A DNA stretch of 64,000 bases, from positions 3,162,001 through 3,226,000 of the forward strand of contig OY755182.1 of assembly GCA_963576735.1 (NCBI GenBank). Direction: 5' to 3'. The notes under the pieces were generated by a model that was not told the DNA's origin, did no database searches, and worked only from the letters and a program-made list of their open reading frames with translations. Position numbers and translations under genes: made by a program. This document shows, piece by piece, positions 31,156 to 40,624 of this stretch (positions are counted from its first letter, which is position 1; every line of letters starts with the position of its first letter). This DNA comes from Bedellia somnulentella (Eukaryota; Arthropoda; Insecta; Lepidoptera; Bedelliidae).

Positions 31156-31365
31156 ACGTTCACGCCGAATATCCCGAAAGGAAGGCAGAGGTACTAATAT
31201 TTCTGAACATCATTGTCATCGTGACATTGTCTGTGTACACGTGTACTCACTTGATAGGGGGCGGGCCTATCGCCGTCAGTAGTAGTAGTAGACCAGCCCG
31301 GGATTCGAACCCTCATCGTCTGCACGATAAGCAGTGTTTTACCCACTGAGTTTCCACGGTTGCCG
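31156..31365 (-). mobile_element. SINE-B with internal deletion
   Basis: 3' end (CGTTCACGCCG) and head (CGGGATTCGAACCCTCATCG, a B-box) are both present. The body between GCCTATCGCCGTC and the head is replaced by AGTAGTAGTAGTAG. Confidence 0.85.
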
Positions 31366-31678
31366 CGGTTGTTGGAGATTTAACTTGTAAAAAGTTGTGA
31401 TCGTAGAGACTTCTTTACCTTTTCCAGGAGGAATTGTTAAATATAAATAAGTAACTATGTTTTGCCTTGAAATTAATCCAATTTCTATTTACGCAACTTG
31501 CTTCTTACGTGATAACCCAAAGCAGCAATTTTCTCAAATTTAATGTTATTTGTATTAAGTACATGCTGATGACTTGATGGCGCTTCTCTGTCATTTTTCT
31601 CTCGCGCTCTCAGTTGCAGAACGGGGCACTTTGTTGCGCAAGCCGTCGTCACTCACCAATTTATAAAAAAATACGTAC
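31366..31678. other. No feature recognised
   Basis: Includes a GC-richer stretch near 31590-31655 with no assignment. Confidence 0.4.
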
Positions 31679-31679
31679 T

Positions 31680-32046
31680 ACATAAACATAAACATAAACG
31701 TTCACGCCGAATATCCCCGAAGGGGTTGGCAGAGGTACTAATACTTCTGAACATCACGTGACTTTGTCACCTGGTGTTCAGAGTACCCACGTTTTGCATG
31801 GACAGTGTACTCACGTGATAGGGGGCAGGCCTATCGCCGTTTTGTACGAATACACTGTCACATGATTAAGTACAACTCAGCCATGTGGGTTTCCTCACGA
31901 TGTTTTCCCTCACCGTTAACAACCATGATAAATTAACCACACATATGTCTTTAGAAAAGACAAATTGGTGTTGGCCCGACCCAGGATTTGAACACTGGTC
32001 GTTTGCACGATAACCGAATGTTCTACCCACTGGGCTATCACGGTCT
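31680..32046 (-). mobile_element. SINE-B, full-length reference copy
   Basis: From the (TTATG)n tail to the tRNA-like head ending ACCGTGATAGC on the minus strand. A-box region TAGCCCAGTGGGTAGAAC and B-box GTTCAAATCCTGG are in the head; three CACGTGA-type motifs are in the body. TACTACATA occurs at both edges (about 31676 and 32051), a probable 9-bp duplication. A non-coding SINE, mobilised in trans by a LINE (inferred). Confidence 0.92.
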
Positions 32047-32054
32047 CTTACTAC

Positions 32055-32160
32055 ATATACTTACGCTATAAGTTTCTATGTGGGTCGGTACTAGCAACTG
32101 CCGCTTTGTACGGTCCTGGCAAAACTCTCGAGCTTTATTTTTATTCATTAATATTTCCTT
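32055..32160 (-). mobile_element. LINE-R decayed fragment
   Basis: TTGTACGGTCCTGGCAAAAC and CTCGAGCTTT resemble the LINE-R coding end. The rest has decayed. Confidence 0.5.
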
Positions 32161-32263
32161 TTATTTCAACACTTTGGATAATTGACTTAGATACAGCTTT
32201 TGACATCGTTCTCTACTATTATCACTATCCATCCTTGCTATGTGCTCAAAATTTGTTGTCGTC

Positions 32264-32467
32264 CTACGGCACCCCACTGGTGCACAGGGCCTGCACAAGC
32301 TCCCGCCACGCCTTCCTGTCTACCGCGACTTCCCTGGCCGCACTCCAGCTTAGTCCCGCCGCTCGCAGCTCGCTCTTCACGCTCCGGCGCCTAGTGTGTA
32401 CGGGACGGCCGCGGGCTCCCTTGCCGTCCGGTGGTTTCCGCTCGAAAGCGATGCTGCCAGCCAGCTC
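32264..32467 (-). pseudogene. LINE-G polymerase C-terminus, GC-rich
   Basis: The minus strand gives 67 open codons ending in TAG. GARGRPVHTRRRSVKSEL, AAGLSWSAAREVAVDRKAW and RELVQALCTSG form the same GRP...DRxxW-type tail as LINE-R and LINE-Z, but in a much GC-richer sequence. 5'-truncated, with no RT domain. The plus-strand ORFs here (32106-32525 and 32200-32394) are antisense shadows. Its composition differs strikingly from the AT-rich neighbours, which suggests a GC-biased LINE lineage or a recent arrival. Confidence 0.8.
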
Positions 32468-32796
32468 AAACTATATTAACATAAAAAAATACCGGTATTC
32501 GGTATGTATTCTTCGGTCTACATAGTCATAGGTTCTAAGCTCGATACCTCGATGGTTCATTTAGCACAGAGACAGGTGCTGCCTGTCACTACTCACAATC
32601 TGATGTTAGTCTGTTTCCATTCTACCTCGGTTGAGGAATACACAATTATACGAAAATAGCTTCAGCAACTTCTTTAATAGCGCGCTATAGCGTTTAGTTT
32701 AATTTTTGATTAAGAGACGAATTTAACACGGAAGTTTTATATTTGCTTGCTTGTTTATTAAGAGAACTTGTAGCTTTGTATCTTATTATAAATACA
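32468..32796. other. No feature recognised
   Basis: AT-rich; nothing identifiable. Confidence 0.45.
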
Positions 32797-33006
32797 TACA
32801 TACATATACTCACGGCCTAATCCCAAGAAGGGGTAGCCAGAGCTTCAGAGCTAGTCCTCGGCCACATTTGGAAGTTGCCAGGGGACAAGATCGTAGAAAT
32901 AAAGTATCGTTGGTGATGGGTCTCCAAGCCCTATAACCTTAGTCACCTCTAACGACACCCGTGGGTAAAAAATAGTAGTGACATTCTAAGATAGCGCTAC
33001 ACGGCA
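32797..33006 (-). mobile_element. SINE-A, old subfamily
   Basis: Carries GTGCCGG-subfamily features (GTCACCTCTAACGACACCCG, CAGAGCTTCAGAGCTAG). An internal deletion removes the section between GGTCTCCAAGC and CCCTATAACC. Confidence 0.85.
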
Positions 33007-33009
33007 CTT

Positions 33010-33456
33010 GAATATAATAAAGTTAAATTATATTCATTGTAGCCGTACTTAAGACTTGGCTTAACGTCATTCAACATAGTAAATAGACTATAGTTAGACT
33101 GCAGCCGGTTTAAAATTACTTGATGTTCGAATTTTTATCGCGCTTATGTATAAAATAATTAAAAACTATTTTCAATGTTTGTATGGTAGCAAGAAGCTCA
33201 ATCATTATAATTATTAATTGATAACACACATCGTTTTATAAAATTTGTGTTTTAAAGAAAAGAGTTAGATCTTCCATTTTGAGCTACAAAGACTGAAGTA
33301 AAGGTGTTATCAGTTCCTAACAGAATGTGTGCGAAACGATATGAACTGATATATATATTTTTACATTCTCAATATCATTTCTACTATCGGTATTTGCTAA
33401 GATATCGCATGCATTATTTTTATTATAAATTAGTTAATGGTAATTATAAATTGATA
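33010..33456. other. No feature recognised
   Basis: AT-rich. The ORF at 33304-33495 runs into a SINE-A and is chance. Confidence 0.45.
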
Positions 33457-33704
33457 TACATACATACATTATACTCACGGCTATCAATCCCTTAACGGGG
33501 TAGCCAGAGCTTTGGAATAAGAAATTCTTCAGCCACTTTCGGAAGTTGATTGGGAATAGATGGTAATATTAAATGTTTTTGGTGACGGGTCTCCAACCAC
33601 ATCGCCCAAAAATCACTTAAAAAGCCCCTATACCCTTAGTCGCCTCTTACGATCACCCACGGGTAGAAATGGGGTAGTGTTATTCTAAGCCGACACTACG
33701 AGGC
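33457..33704 (-). mobile_element. SINE-A, subfamily with CCCCGTTAAGGG hairpin
   Basis: Tail CATACATACATTATACTC at the left, head CACTACGAGGC at the right. Confidence 0.92.
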
Positions 33705-33786
33705 AATCGGTCTTAAAATAAATACCATTTAATATACGTTATGACGTCATGACCGACCATTATTAGTTCTACTATAATTCTATCAA

Positions 33787-34258
33787 GTCTTTGTCATATA
33801 CGTTGTAATTATAACTTAGAAACTTTGAAAAGTAATTTAAACTAAAGTAATTTTTAAATTAACCTTAACTGAACATCATATTTGAAAACTTTGTTTCTAT
33901 TTTTGTTATTATTGCCGTGTAGACACTACACGGCTTAGAATAGCACTACCCCGTTTCTACCGATGGGTGTACGTAAGAGGCGACTAACGGTACTGGGGCT
34001 TTTAAGGGATTTTTGGGCGATGCGGCTGGAGACCCATCACCAACAACCTTTACTTTACCATCCTTTCCCCACTCAATTTTCCAAATGTGGCTGAGAAATT
34101 TCTAATTCCTTAGGTCTGGCTACCCCTTCTAGGGATTTATAGCCGTGAGTATATATATGTATGTATGTCTTTGTCATATACGTTGTAATTATAACTTAGA
34201 AACTTTAAAAAGTAATTTTTAACTGAACATCATATTTGAAAACTTTGTTTCTATTTTC
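33787..34258. repeat. Long direct repeats flanking a SINE-A
   Basis: 33787-33904 and 34167-34258 are the same sequence (GTCTTTGTCATATACGTTGT onward to TTTGTTTCTATTTT), apart from one substitution cluster and a deletion of about 26 bp in the right copy. They touch both ends of the SINE-A, so they may be an unusually long target duplication. Confidence 0.9.
33914..34166 (+). mobile_element. SINE-A between long direct repeats
   Basis: Full length. The head is unusual: CCGTGTAGACACTACACGGC forms a perfect small palindrome before CTTAGAATAGC, as if the first 10 bp had been copied back in inverted form. Confidence 0.9.
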
Positions 34259-34342
34259 GTCTCAAGTTTGTTTTTATTGTGCGGTTAAAAATAGTTAGGA
34301 ATCCACATGTTGTATTATTATTTGGGTTCTAAAAAAATGGTT

Positions 34343-34560
34343 TTACTTACTTACTTATACTCACGCCCATTATTCCCATTGGGGTAGGCAGCGACTATCG
34401 ATCGCCACTTAGTACGATCTTGACAAACCTCTCTTGCTTCCCTTACATTCATTATTCTTCTCATACGTGCTCTTTTATTCTTCTCACTTCGGACCCCCGC
34501 CTTTATAAGAACGTTTTCTATATGGTCAAGAAACGTTTTACGAGATGGACATACAAAGGA
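34343..34560 (-). mobile_element. LINE-R' 3' end with (AAGT)n tail
   Basis: On + it starts ACTTACTTACTTATACTC, then ACGCCCATTATTCCCATTGG. The coding end is degraded. It differs from LINE-R by its tail repeat and by GTTTTACGAGATGG-type sequence further in. Confidence 0.85.
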
Positions 34561-34581
34561 AAGCTCAACTCTCAACTTACC

Positions 34582-34715
34582 ATTCACGCCAAGTACCTGA
34601 AGCGTTGGCAGAGGTACTAATACTTCTCAACCCTTATTTTTTACTGTACCTACGTTTTGTTGGTCAATGCAACCACATGATAGAGGGCAGGCCTATCGCC
34701 ATTTCGTAAGTGTAG
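34582..34715 (-). mobile_element. SINE-B, diverged 3' part
   Basis: ACGCCAAGTACCTGAAGCG replaces the usual hairpin. GGCAGAGGTACTAATACTTC and GGGCAGGCCTATCGCCATTT are recognisable. Confidence 0.78.
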
Positions 34716-34730
34716 TCAAAACAGCTCAGA

Positions 34731-35140
34731 AGAATTATAAATATAACAGGTGAAGAATTGAGATTTGTCATCATACATACATACATATACCCACGGCTAT
34801 AAATCCCTTAACGGGGTAGCCAGAGCCTTAGAATGAGAAATTCCTCAGCCACTTTTGGAAGTTGATTTGGGAAAAGATGGTAATAATAAATGTTTTCGGT
34901 GACGGGTCCCAAACCACATCGCCATAAATAACTTTAAAAGCCCCTATACTCTTAGTCACCTCTTACGATTACCCATGGGTAGAAATGGGGTAGTGTTATT
35001 CTAAGCCGACACTACACGGCAATTATGAATATAACAGGTGAAGAATTGAGATTTGTCAGGATCGTGCAAAGTGGCGATCGATAGTCTTTGCCTGCCCCAA
35101 TTGGAATAATGGGCGTGAGTATAAGTAAGAAAGTAAGTGT
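34731..35140 (+). mobile_element. LINE-R' copy interrupted by SINE-A
   Basis: The coding-end sequence continues after the SINE at 35021 (ATTTGTCAGGATCGTGCAAA) and ends GGGCGTGAGTATAAGTAAG with an AAGT-type tail. 38 bp of it (34733-34770) are repeated at 35021-35058. Confidence 0.8.
34771..35020 (-). mobile_element. SINE-A with 38-bp flanking duplication
   Basis: Full length, tail at the left (CATACATACATACATATAC). The 38-bp repeats on both sides differ at one base, so the long duplication is not an alignment artefact. Confidence 0.93.
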
Positions 35141-35269
35141 AGTGGAAACAGCTGCCAGTATTGCGTGTCTGAAAGCATGTTTTGTTGGAATGAACAGCGT
35201 TAGACGAACTCGCCAGACTAGTTCATATTCAAATGTGTAATGGCGATTCCTCTGAATTGTATATACCTT

Positions 35270-35905
35270 GCCGTGTAGTGCCGGCTTAGAATGTCACTAC
35301 CCCTTTCTACCTACGGGTGTTATACATACATACATACATATTCTCACGCCGTTAGTTCCCATTGGGGTAGGCAGAGACTATCGATCGCCACTTTGTACGA
35401 TCCTGGCAAACCTCTCTAGCTTCATTCACATCCATCAATCTTTTCATACACGCTCTTTTATTCTTCGTACTTTGTACACCTGCCTTTTTCTACATTTTCT
35501 ATTTGATCTAAATGTGTCCTCCGAGTTCGTCTTCAACTAACATTACCTTCCAAATTGGCTCTATAGATCTCTTTCACCACTTAACTGTCATCTATCCACT
35601 CTATGTGCCCAAACCATCTCAACATTCCTTTTTCTATCTTTCTTACAATATCATCTTTTACACCACACCTTTCACGAATCACATCATTATATATATTATA
35701 TCACGGGTGTTATATGAGGCGACTAATGGTATGGGGCTTTTTTAAATGGTTTTAGGGCGATATGGTTGGAGACCCATCACCAACGATACTTTATTTCAAC
35801 CATCTTCTCCACTATCAACTTGCAAATGTGGCTGAGGAGTTTCTAGCTCTGAAGCTCTTGCTATCCTTTTTTGGGATATATGGCCATGAGTATATGTATG
35901 TATGT
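35270..35905 (+). mobile_element. SINE-A split by LINE-R
   Basis: The head part 35270-35324 (GTAGTGCCGGCTTAGAATG) and the remainder 35703-35905 (ACGGGTGTTATATGAGGCG onward to the TATG tail) join perfectly when the LINE is removed. Confidence 0.9.
35325..35702 (-). mobile_element. LINE-R inserted in SINE-A, 12-bp duplication
   Basis: It runs from the (CATA)n tail at the left to a 5' truncation near CGAATCACATCATTATAT. ACGGGTGTTATA is exactly repeated at 35313-35324 and 35703-35714. The coding part is a decayed end of the RT ORF (GRP block and the WFGH region). Confidence 0.93.
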
Positions 35906-35943
35906 GTGATGTATGTATACCTATACTTATGCTCAACGCTATA

Positions 35944-36156
35944 CATAAATACATACATATACTCACGGCCATAAATGCCTAGAAGGGGTAGCCAGAGCTA
36001 AGGAACCAGAAATTCCTCATGATGATGATGGTGATGGGTCTTCAACCGCATCGCCCAAAAATCCCTTAAAAAGCCCCGATACCGTTAGTCGCCTTTTACG
36101 TACACCCACCGGAAGAAATGGGGTAGTGCTATTCTAAGCCGACACTACACAGCACA
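35944..36156 (-). mobile_element. SINE-A with internal deletion
   Basis: Missing the segment between GAAATTCCTCA and GGTGATGGGTC, replaced by TGATGATGATGG. GCTCAACGCTATA/GCTCAACCCTATA flank it (35931-35943 and 36157-36169). Confidence 0.92.
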
Positions 36157-36171
36157 GCTCAACCCTATAGA

Positions 36172-36262
36172 TTTTGAAAATAGGGTAGCTAGAGCTTCGG
36201 AATAAGAAATATTTTGACTACTATAAGAAGTTGTTTGAGAAAAAGATAGTAAATATAGGCTT
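36172..36262 (-). mobile_element. SINE-A trace
   Basis: TAGGGTAGCTAGAGCTTCGG and GAAAAAGATAGTAAATATAG are decayed 3' parts. Confidence 0.5.
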
Positions 36263-36388
36263 TACGTCATCAACGGAAAAAAGGCATTTATTTATTAATG
36301 TTGTTATTCTAAAATTGTTGTCGGTACCAGACTCAATTATTTAGACTTATATTTAAAGAGAAAAAAACCCGTGTAGTAATTCTATGTG

Positions 36389-36655
36389 TGTCGGCTTAGA
36401 AAAGCACAAGTCCATTTCTGCCGGTGGATGTACGTAAACGGCGACTAAGCGTATTGGGGCTTTTAAAGGATTTTTGGGCGATGCGGTTGGGAACCCATCA
36501 CTAACAACCTTTATTTCACCATCTTTTCCCCACGCAACTTCCAAAGGTGGCTGAGGAATGTCTCATTCCCTAGCTCTGGCTGAGGAATTTATTATTCCAG
36601 AACATTGACTACCTTTTTTAGGGATTTTTAGTCGTGAGTGTATGTATATGATGGT
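36389..36655 (+). mobile_element. SINE-A with repeated stem segment
   Basis: Full length from TGTGTCGGCTTAGAAAAGC. GGCTGAGGAAT occurs twice (about 36549 and 36579), a local duplication of the 11-bp stem region. Confidence 0.88.
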
Positions 36656-36945
36656 TTGGGTACAAATAGAGGATAGATGATAGAAAATTGGTAAAAGGGA
36701 TCTATAGAGCTAGTGTGGATGGTAATGTTAGTAGAGGACGTCCACGGAGAACACACTTGGAACAAATTGAGAGTGTGCTCAAAAAGGCAGGCGTCCGTAG
36801 TATGAAGAATAAAAGAGCATGTATGAAAAGATTGATGGATGTAAATGAAGCTAGAAAGGTTTGTCAGGATCGTACGAAGTGGCGATCGATAGTCTCTGCC
36901 TACCCCAATGTGAAGTAATGTCGTGAGTATATGTGTGTATGTTTT
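36656..36945 (+). mobile_element. LINE-R 3' end with intact ORF end
   Basis: Plus-strand open frame 36688-36918 encodes KGIYRASVDGNVSRGRP, HLEQIESVLKKAGVRS and WRSIVSAYPN, essentially the same as the last 75 residues of the 43905 copy. It then ends GTCGTGAGTATATGTGTG. 5'-truncated at the WFGH block (TGGTTTGGGTACAAATAGAG). Young-looking but without RT. Confidence 0.88.
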
Positions 36946-37177
36946 CTTCACTATCCTTTTTCTCCTATAATTTATTGATCGTTTTCCATTTTACTATACA
37001 TTATAATCCTTGTGGTTTGAACCCTTTATCAATGATAAAATACCTTCCTTGATTAGAATTATCTTGCGGAGGGATGAAAGAGGATCTGACGATAATTGTA
37101 TAAAATGGTATATTGGTATTGTAAAAGATAAGTTTTATTAAACTTAAACTGAAAGTGACATAAAATAAGAAGCCAAG

Positions 37178-37300
37178 TATAGAATAGAATAACTCTTTAT
37201 TGCACATCAAACACAAATTTACAAAAATTTCACACAATCAATCAATTTTCACAGTTTACAGTGACAACAGTACAATTGGCGGTCTTATCGCCACAAAGCA
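37178..37300 (-). mobile_element. LINE-T 3' UTR fragment
   Basis: (TTCTA) tail at the left, TTTATTGCACATCAAACAC, then GGCGGTCTTATCGCC at the right edge. Confidence 0.85.
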
Positions 37301-38465
37301 AGCATCGTATAGCATATCAGCATGTATTAAACGATACTAAATGAACGAGATAGAAGCACTAAAATATGAAATTATATTCCAAAATAAACTAGGGCTGAGA
37401 TATCATTTAACGGCTAAGCTAAAACAAACCTACCTACATCATAATAAAGTAACTTTTCAGTTAATACCACTTTACTCGCATAAACAACAATTATTTTAGC
37501 ATTAGAACCGCTTAAATCATACAATTTGTTTAATAAACGTACGTGTAGTTCGGAAACAAAACGTGTAGATACAAGTTTTAATGTATTAATATTTAATTTA
37601 ATTCAGTAGCTAAGTGTTAGGGACTGGTCGTTTATGTTTTTGTTTATGGAGTGGACATTTTGTTGCTTAAGTGCTATTTTGCCAGAGTGTTGTGTTAATG
37701 TTTTAAGTAAATTATCCCTTTATTCTCCATCACATACCTTTTACATGGCATGTATACACTCAAACGTGTATGTAAATATAGTGGTTTTGATCAATAGTAA
37801 TCATGTTTTAACTGTTTCTGAAGCGTTAAGCGTGTTAAGATGTGATCTTATGTCGTGTATTTAAACAAAAGATATTGGTATAAATAATGTCTGCTTATTC
37901 CACCAGGGACAGACTCTCTCACAGATCTCTTGCTACGGGGCTGATGTTTCCTCTAGCAAACTTTTCCTGACCATTATTTTTAATACTAATTCATACCTAC
38001 ATACTACATAATATACCTATAATCACATAATATCACATAATAACATAATATATAGTGGTGAAGGACGCGCAAGCGGAGAATAGAAAAGTCGTAAACAACT
38101 GTTGTAGTAAAATGGGGAAAACTATTTAGAATGGTTGTAGGAGCGTTACAGTGCTAAAAAATGACGCAAAATTCTCCAATACCTTCACATTTTGTAAGGC
38201 ACCTGCAGAAAGATAATGGTTAGTGTTATTCTTAGCTACCGATTGGGGATTTACTTTACCACTTAAAGAATATGTAGCTGTGAGAATAATAACTGTTTCT
38301 ATAACATTTGTAATATTGCTTCTATGTAAATTTGTGAAATTAAAATATTAGTGGCTTTCTAATGAACATCACGCTGTTCTTTAGAAAAATCCATAAATAA
38401 TCATCTAGGATTTCCTCCAATATCTCAGAGCGTATCGTATCATATACTCATGAAGTATCTAACAT
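37301..38465. other. No feature recognised
   Basis: About 1.15 kb of AT-rich DNA. The 76-codon ORF at 37634-37864 has no motif and mixed hydrophobic composition; probably chance. Confidence 0.4.
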
Positions 38466-38469
38466 ATAA

Positions 38470-38690
38470 TAATAAAACTGGCGGTCTTATCACTAAGAGC
38501 GATCTCTTCCAGACAACCCATATAATATAGAATAGAATAACTCTTTATCGCACATCAAACACAAATTTACAAAAGTAATAATATGATCAAACAGTTTACA
38601 GTGAGGTACAATTGGCGGTCTTATCGCTAAAAGCGATCTCTTCCAGACAACCTTTGGAAGGTGAGATCGATAAATTAATTATTAATATAA
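38470..38690 (-). mobile_element. Two adjacent LINE-T 3' ends
   Basis: The hairpin region GGCGGTCTTATCACTAAGAG at 38480 is followed by a second complete 3' end (TAGAATAGAATAACTC to GGAAGGTGAGATCG) at 38529-38672. One LINE-T has inserted beside or into another. Confidence 0.85.
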
Positions 38691-39045
38691 TTAAATATAA
38701 TGTGATAGTTTATCACTTGATTCACAAGATAAATATTTTTGACCGCTTTGGTTTAGGTATAGCCTTACTATTTTACTTACTATTTTGGTAGAGCCTTGTG
38801 ATTTTATAGATCTTTCTTCTAAGATTATATTTTTACCTCGGCAAAACGTTAAATTAGTTACATTACGATCTGAATATACTGTTACAATTTACCCTTTTGA
38901 GCCTAGATTATTTTCAACCATAATACGGAATTCGCGGAAGGTTCAGGTGGCCACCTGGTTGGAGCAACCCGACTTAATGCAAACACACACTAAGAAAAGG
39001 GTATTACTATATTCCCCTTTTAATCAAGTATATTTTTAAATATAC
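38691..39045. other. No feature recognised
   Basis: The 84-codon ORF at 38785-39039 lacks any family motif. Confidence 0.4.
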
Positions 39046-39047
39046 TT

Positions 39048-39330
39048 GCCGTGTAGTGTCGGCTTGGCGTGAAGTGTCGGCTTAGATTGTCGTGTAGTGT
39101 CGGCTTAGAATAACACTACCCCATTTCTACCCATGGGTGATCGTAAGAGGCAACTAAGGGTGTAGGGGCTTTTTAAGTGATTTTTGGGCGATGTGGTTGG
39201 AGACCCGTCACCAAAAACATTTATTATCATCATCTTTTCCCCAAGCAACTTCCAAAAGTGGCTGAGGAATTTATCATTCCAAAGCTCTGGCTACCCCATT
39301 AAGGGGTTTATAGCCGTGAGTATATGTATT
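39048..39330 (+). mobile_element. SINE-A with triplicated head
   Basis: The start of the element (GTGTAGTGTCGGCTT or near variants) occurs three times in tandem between 39050 and 39110, then the element continues normally to its tail. Subfamily with CCCATTAAGGGG hairpin. Flanks TTTTTAAATATA and TTTTCAAATATA are a probable duplication. Confidence 0.9.
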
Positions 39331-39357
39331 TTCAAATATAAGATTTTTTGTACTTTA

Positions 39358-39545
39358 CATAAATTCGTAACTAAGACTAAGAGTATGGGACTTTTTAAGA
39401 GTTTTTCGGGAGATTGGAGACCCATCATCAACGAACTTTATTTCCACCATCTTTTCGCCTATCATCTTCCAAATGTGGCTGAGGCGTTTCTAGCTCTGAA
39501 GCTCTAGCTACCTCTTTTAGGGATTTATGGCCTTGATACATATAG
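39358..39545 (+). mobile_element. SINE-A, head-truncated, old
   Basis: ACTAAGAGTATGGGAC to GGGATTTATGGCC. The tail has been lost. Confidence 0.8.
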
Positions 39546-39746
39546 TTTGTGTGTAACATAGTTTGTAATGTTTTTTTTTTGTAATATTGTAAAGTTGCAA
39601 CACACCTCTGTTAATTAATTGGTAACAGTGTTTACAACAATGGGAAACCCTTTTTATAATACATATTTCATTTTATGATACCATATATGTGATATTATTA
39701 TGTTTTGCCAAAATACCTTTTTATTGGAAAGTATAAAAGGTATTGC

Positions 39747-39990
39747 TGTGTAGTGCCGGCTTAGAATAGCGCTACCCCATTTCTTCCGGTGGGTGTACGT
39801 AAGAGGCGACTAAACGGTATTGGGGCTTTTAAGGAAACATTGGGCGATGCGGTTGGAGACCTATCACCGACAACCTTTATTTTACCATCTTTTCCCCATT
39901 CATCTTTCCAAAAGTGGCTGAGCAATTTTTAATTCCTTTGCTCTGGCTACCCCTTTTAGAGATTTATAGTCATAAGTATATGTATATATA
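39747..39990 (+). mobile_element. SINE-A, full length
   Basis: Head GCTGTGTAGTGCCGGCTTAG. It ends AGTCATAAGTATATGTATAT, with the GTGA changed to ATAA. Confidence 0.92.
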
Positions 39991-40099
39991 TAAAAAAAAA
40001 CCGTAGAACCGTTTTGCATGAGGCAGTTCCCCGTGATAAAAGCATATATTTTTATTTGGGAAACGAATAGACATTGGCTGCATTTTCCCATTCCTTAGC

Positions 40100-40320
40100 T
40101 ACTTGTATGGGTCAACAGAGCAAGAAAAGATGGTATAGTAAAAGCGCAATACACACTGAAACTGCCAGGCCGGCGAGAAAGCCAGGCGACACTACTCGGT
40201 GGCCTGTATGAAAAGAATCATGTCTAGCCAATGTATGAAAATCCAGACCGCCGACTAAAAGTTCGGACAAAATCGGCAGCCCGACGGGCAACAATCACTT
40301 TGAGTTTCTAAGTAAGTTTT
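40100..40320. other. GC-richer island, unassigned
   Basis: Contains CCAGGCCGGCGAGAAAGCCA and CGGCAGCCCGACGGGC, unlike the flanking AT-rich DNA. The minus-strand ORF 40112-40294 has no motif. It may be a repeat of a family not otherwise seen here. Confidence 0.35.
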
Positions 40321-40370
40321 AAAATTTTTGTTTTTAATTTATTCTATATAGCAAATAATATATTACACAT

Positions 40371-40613
40371 GCTGTGTCGTGTTTGCTTAGAATAGCACAA
40401 CCCCAATTATTCCGGTGGGTGTACGTAAGAGGCGACTAACGGTATTTGGGAATTACGATTTTTGGCCGATGAGGCTGGAGACCCATCACCAAAAACCTTT
40501 ATTTTACCATCTTCTCCCTACTTAACTTTCCAAAAGTGGCTGAAGAATTTCTAATTCTTTAGCTCTGGCTACCCCATCTAGGAATTTATATCCGTGAGTA
40601 TATGTGTGTATGA
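40371..40613 (+). mobile_element. SINE-A with 11-bp duplication
   Basis: Full length with mutated head (GCTGTGTCGTGTTTGCTTAG). ATATTACACAT flanks it exactly (40360-40370 and 40614-40624). Confidence 0.94.
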
Positions 40614-40624
40614 ATATTACACAT

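Noticed and set aside
32106..32525. 139-codon plus-strand ORF and a 64-codon companion, GC-rich
   Set aside because: Antisense shadow of the LINE-G polymerase C-terminus on the minus strand.
34343..36945. CRISPR-like or segmental array of regularly repeated units
   Set aside because: The repeats are interspersed SINE-A, SINE-B and LINE-R copies in mixed orientation with individual target duplications, not an array. The genome is eukaryotic.
36628..36951. 107-codon minus-strand ORF
   Set aside because: Antisense of the LINE-R coding end at 36688-36918, which has the recognisable residues.
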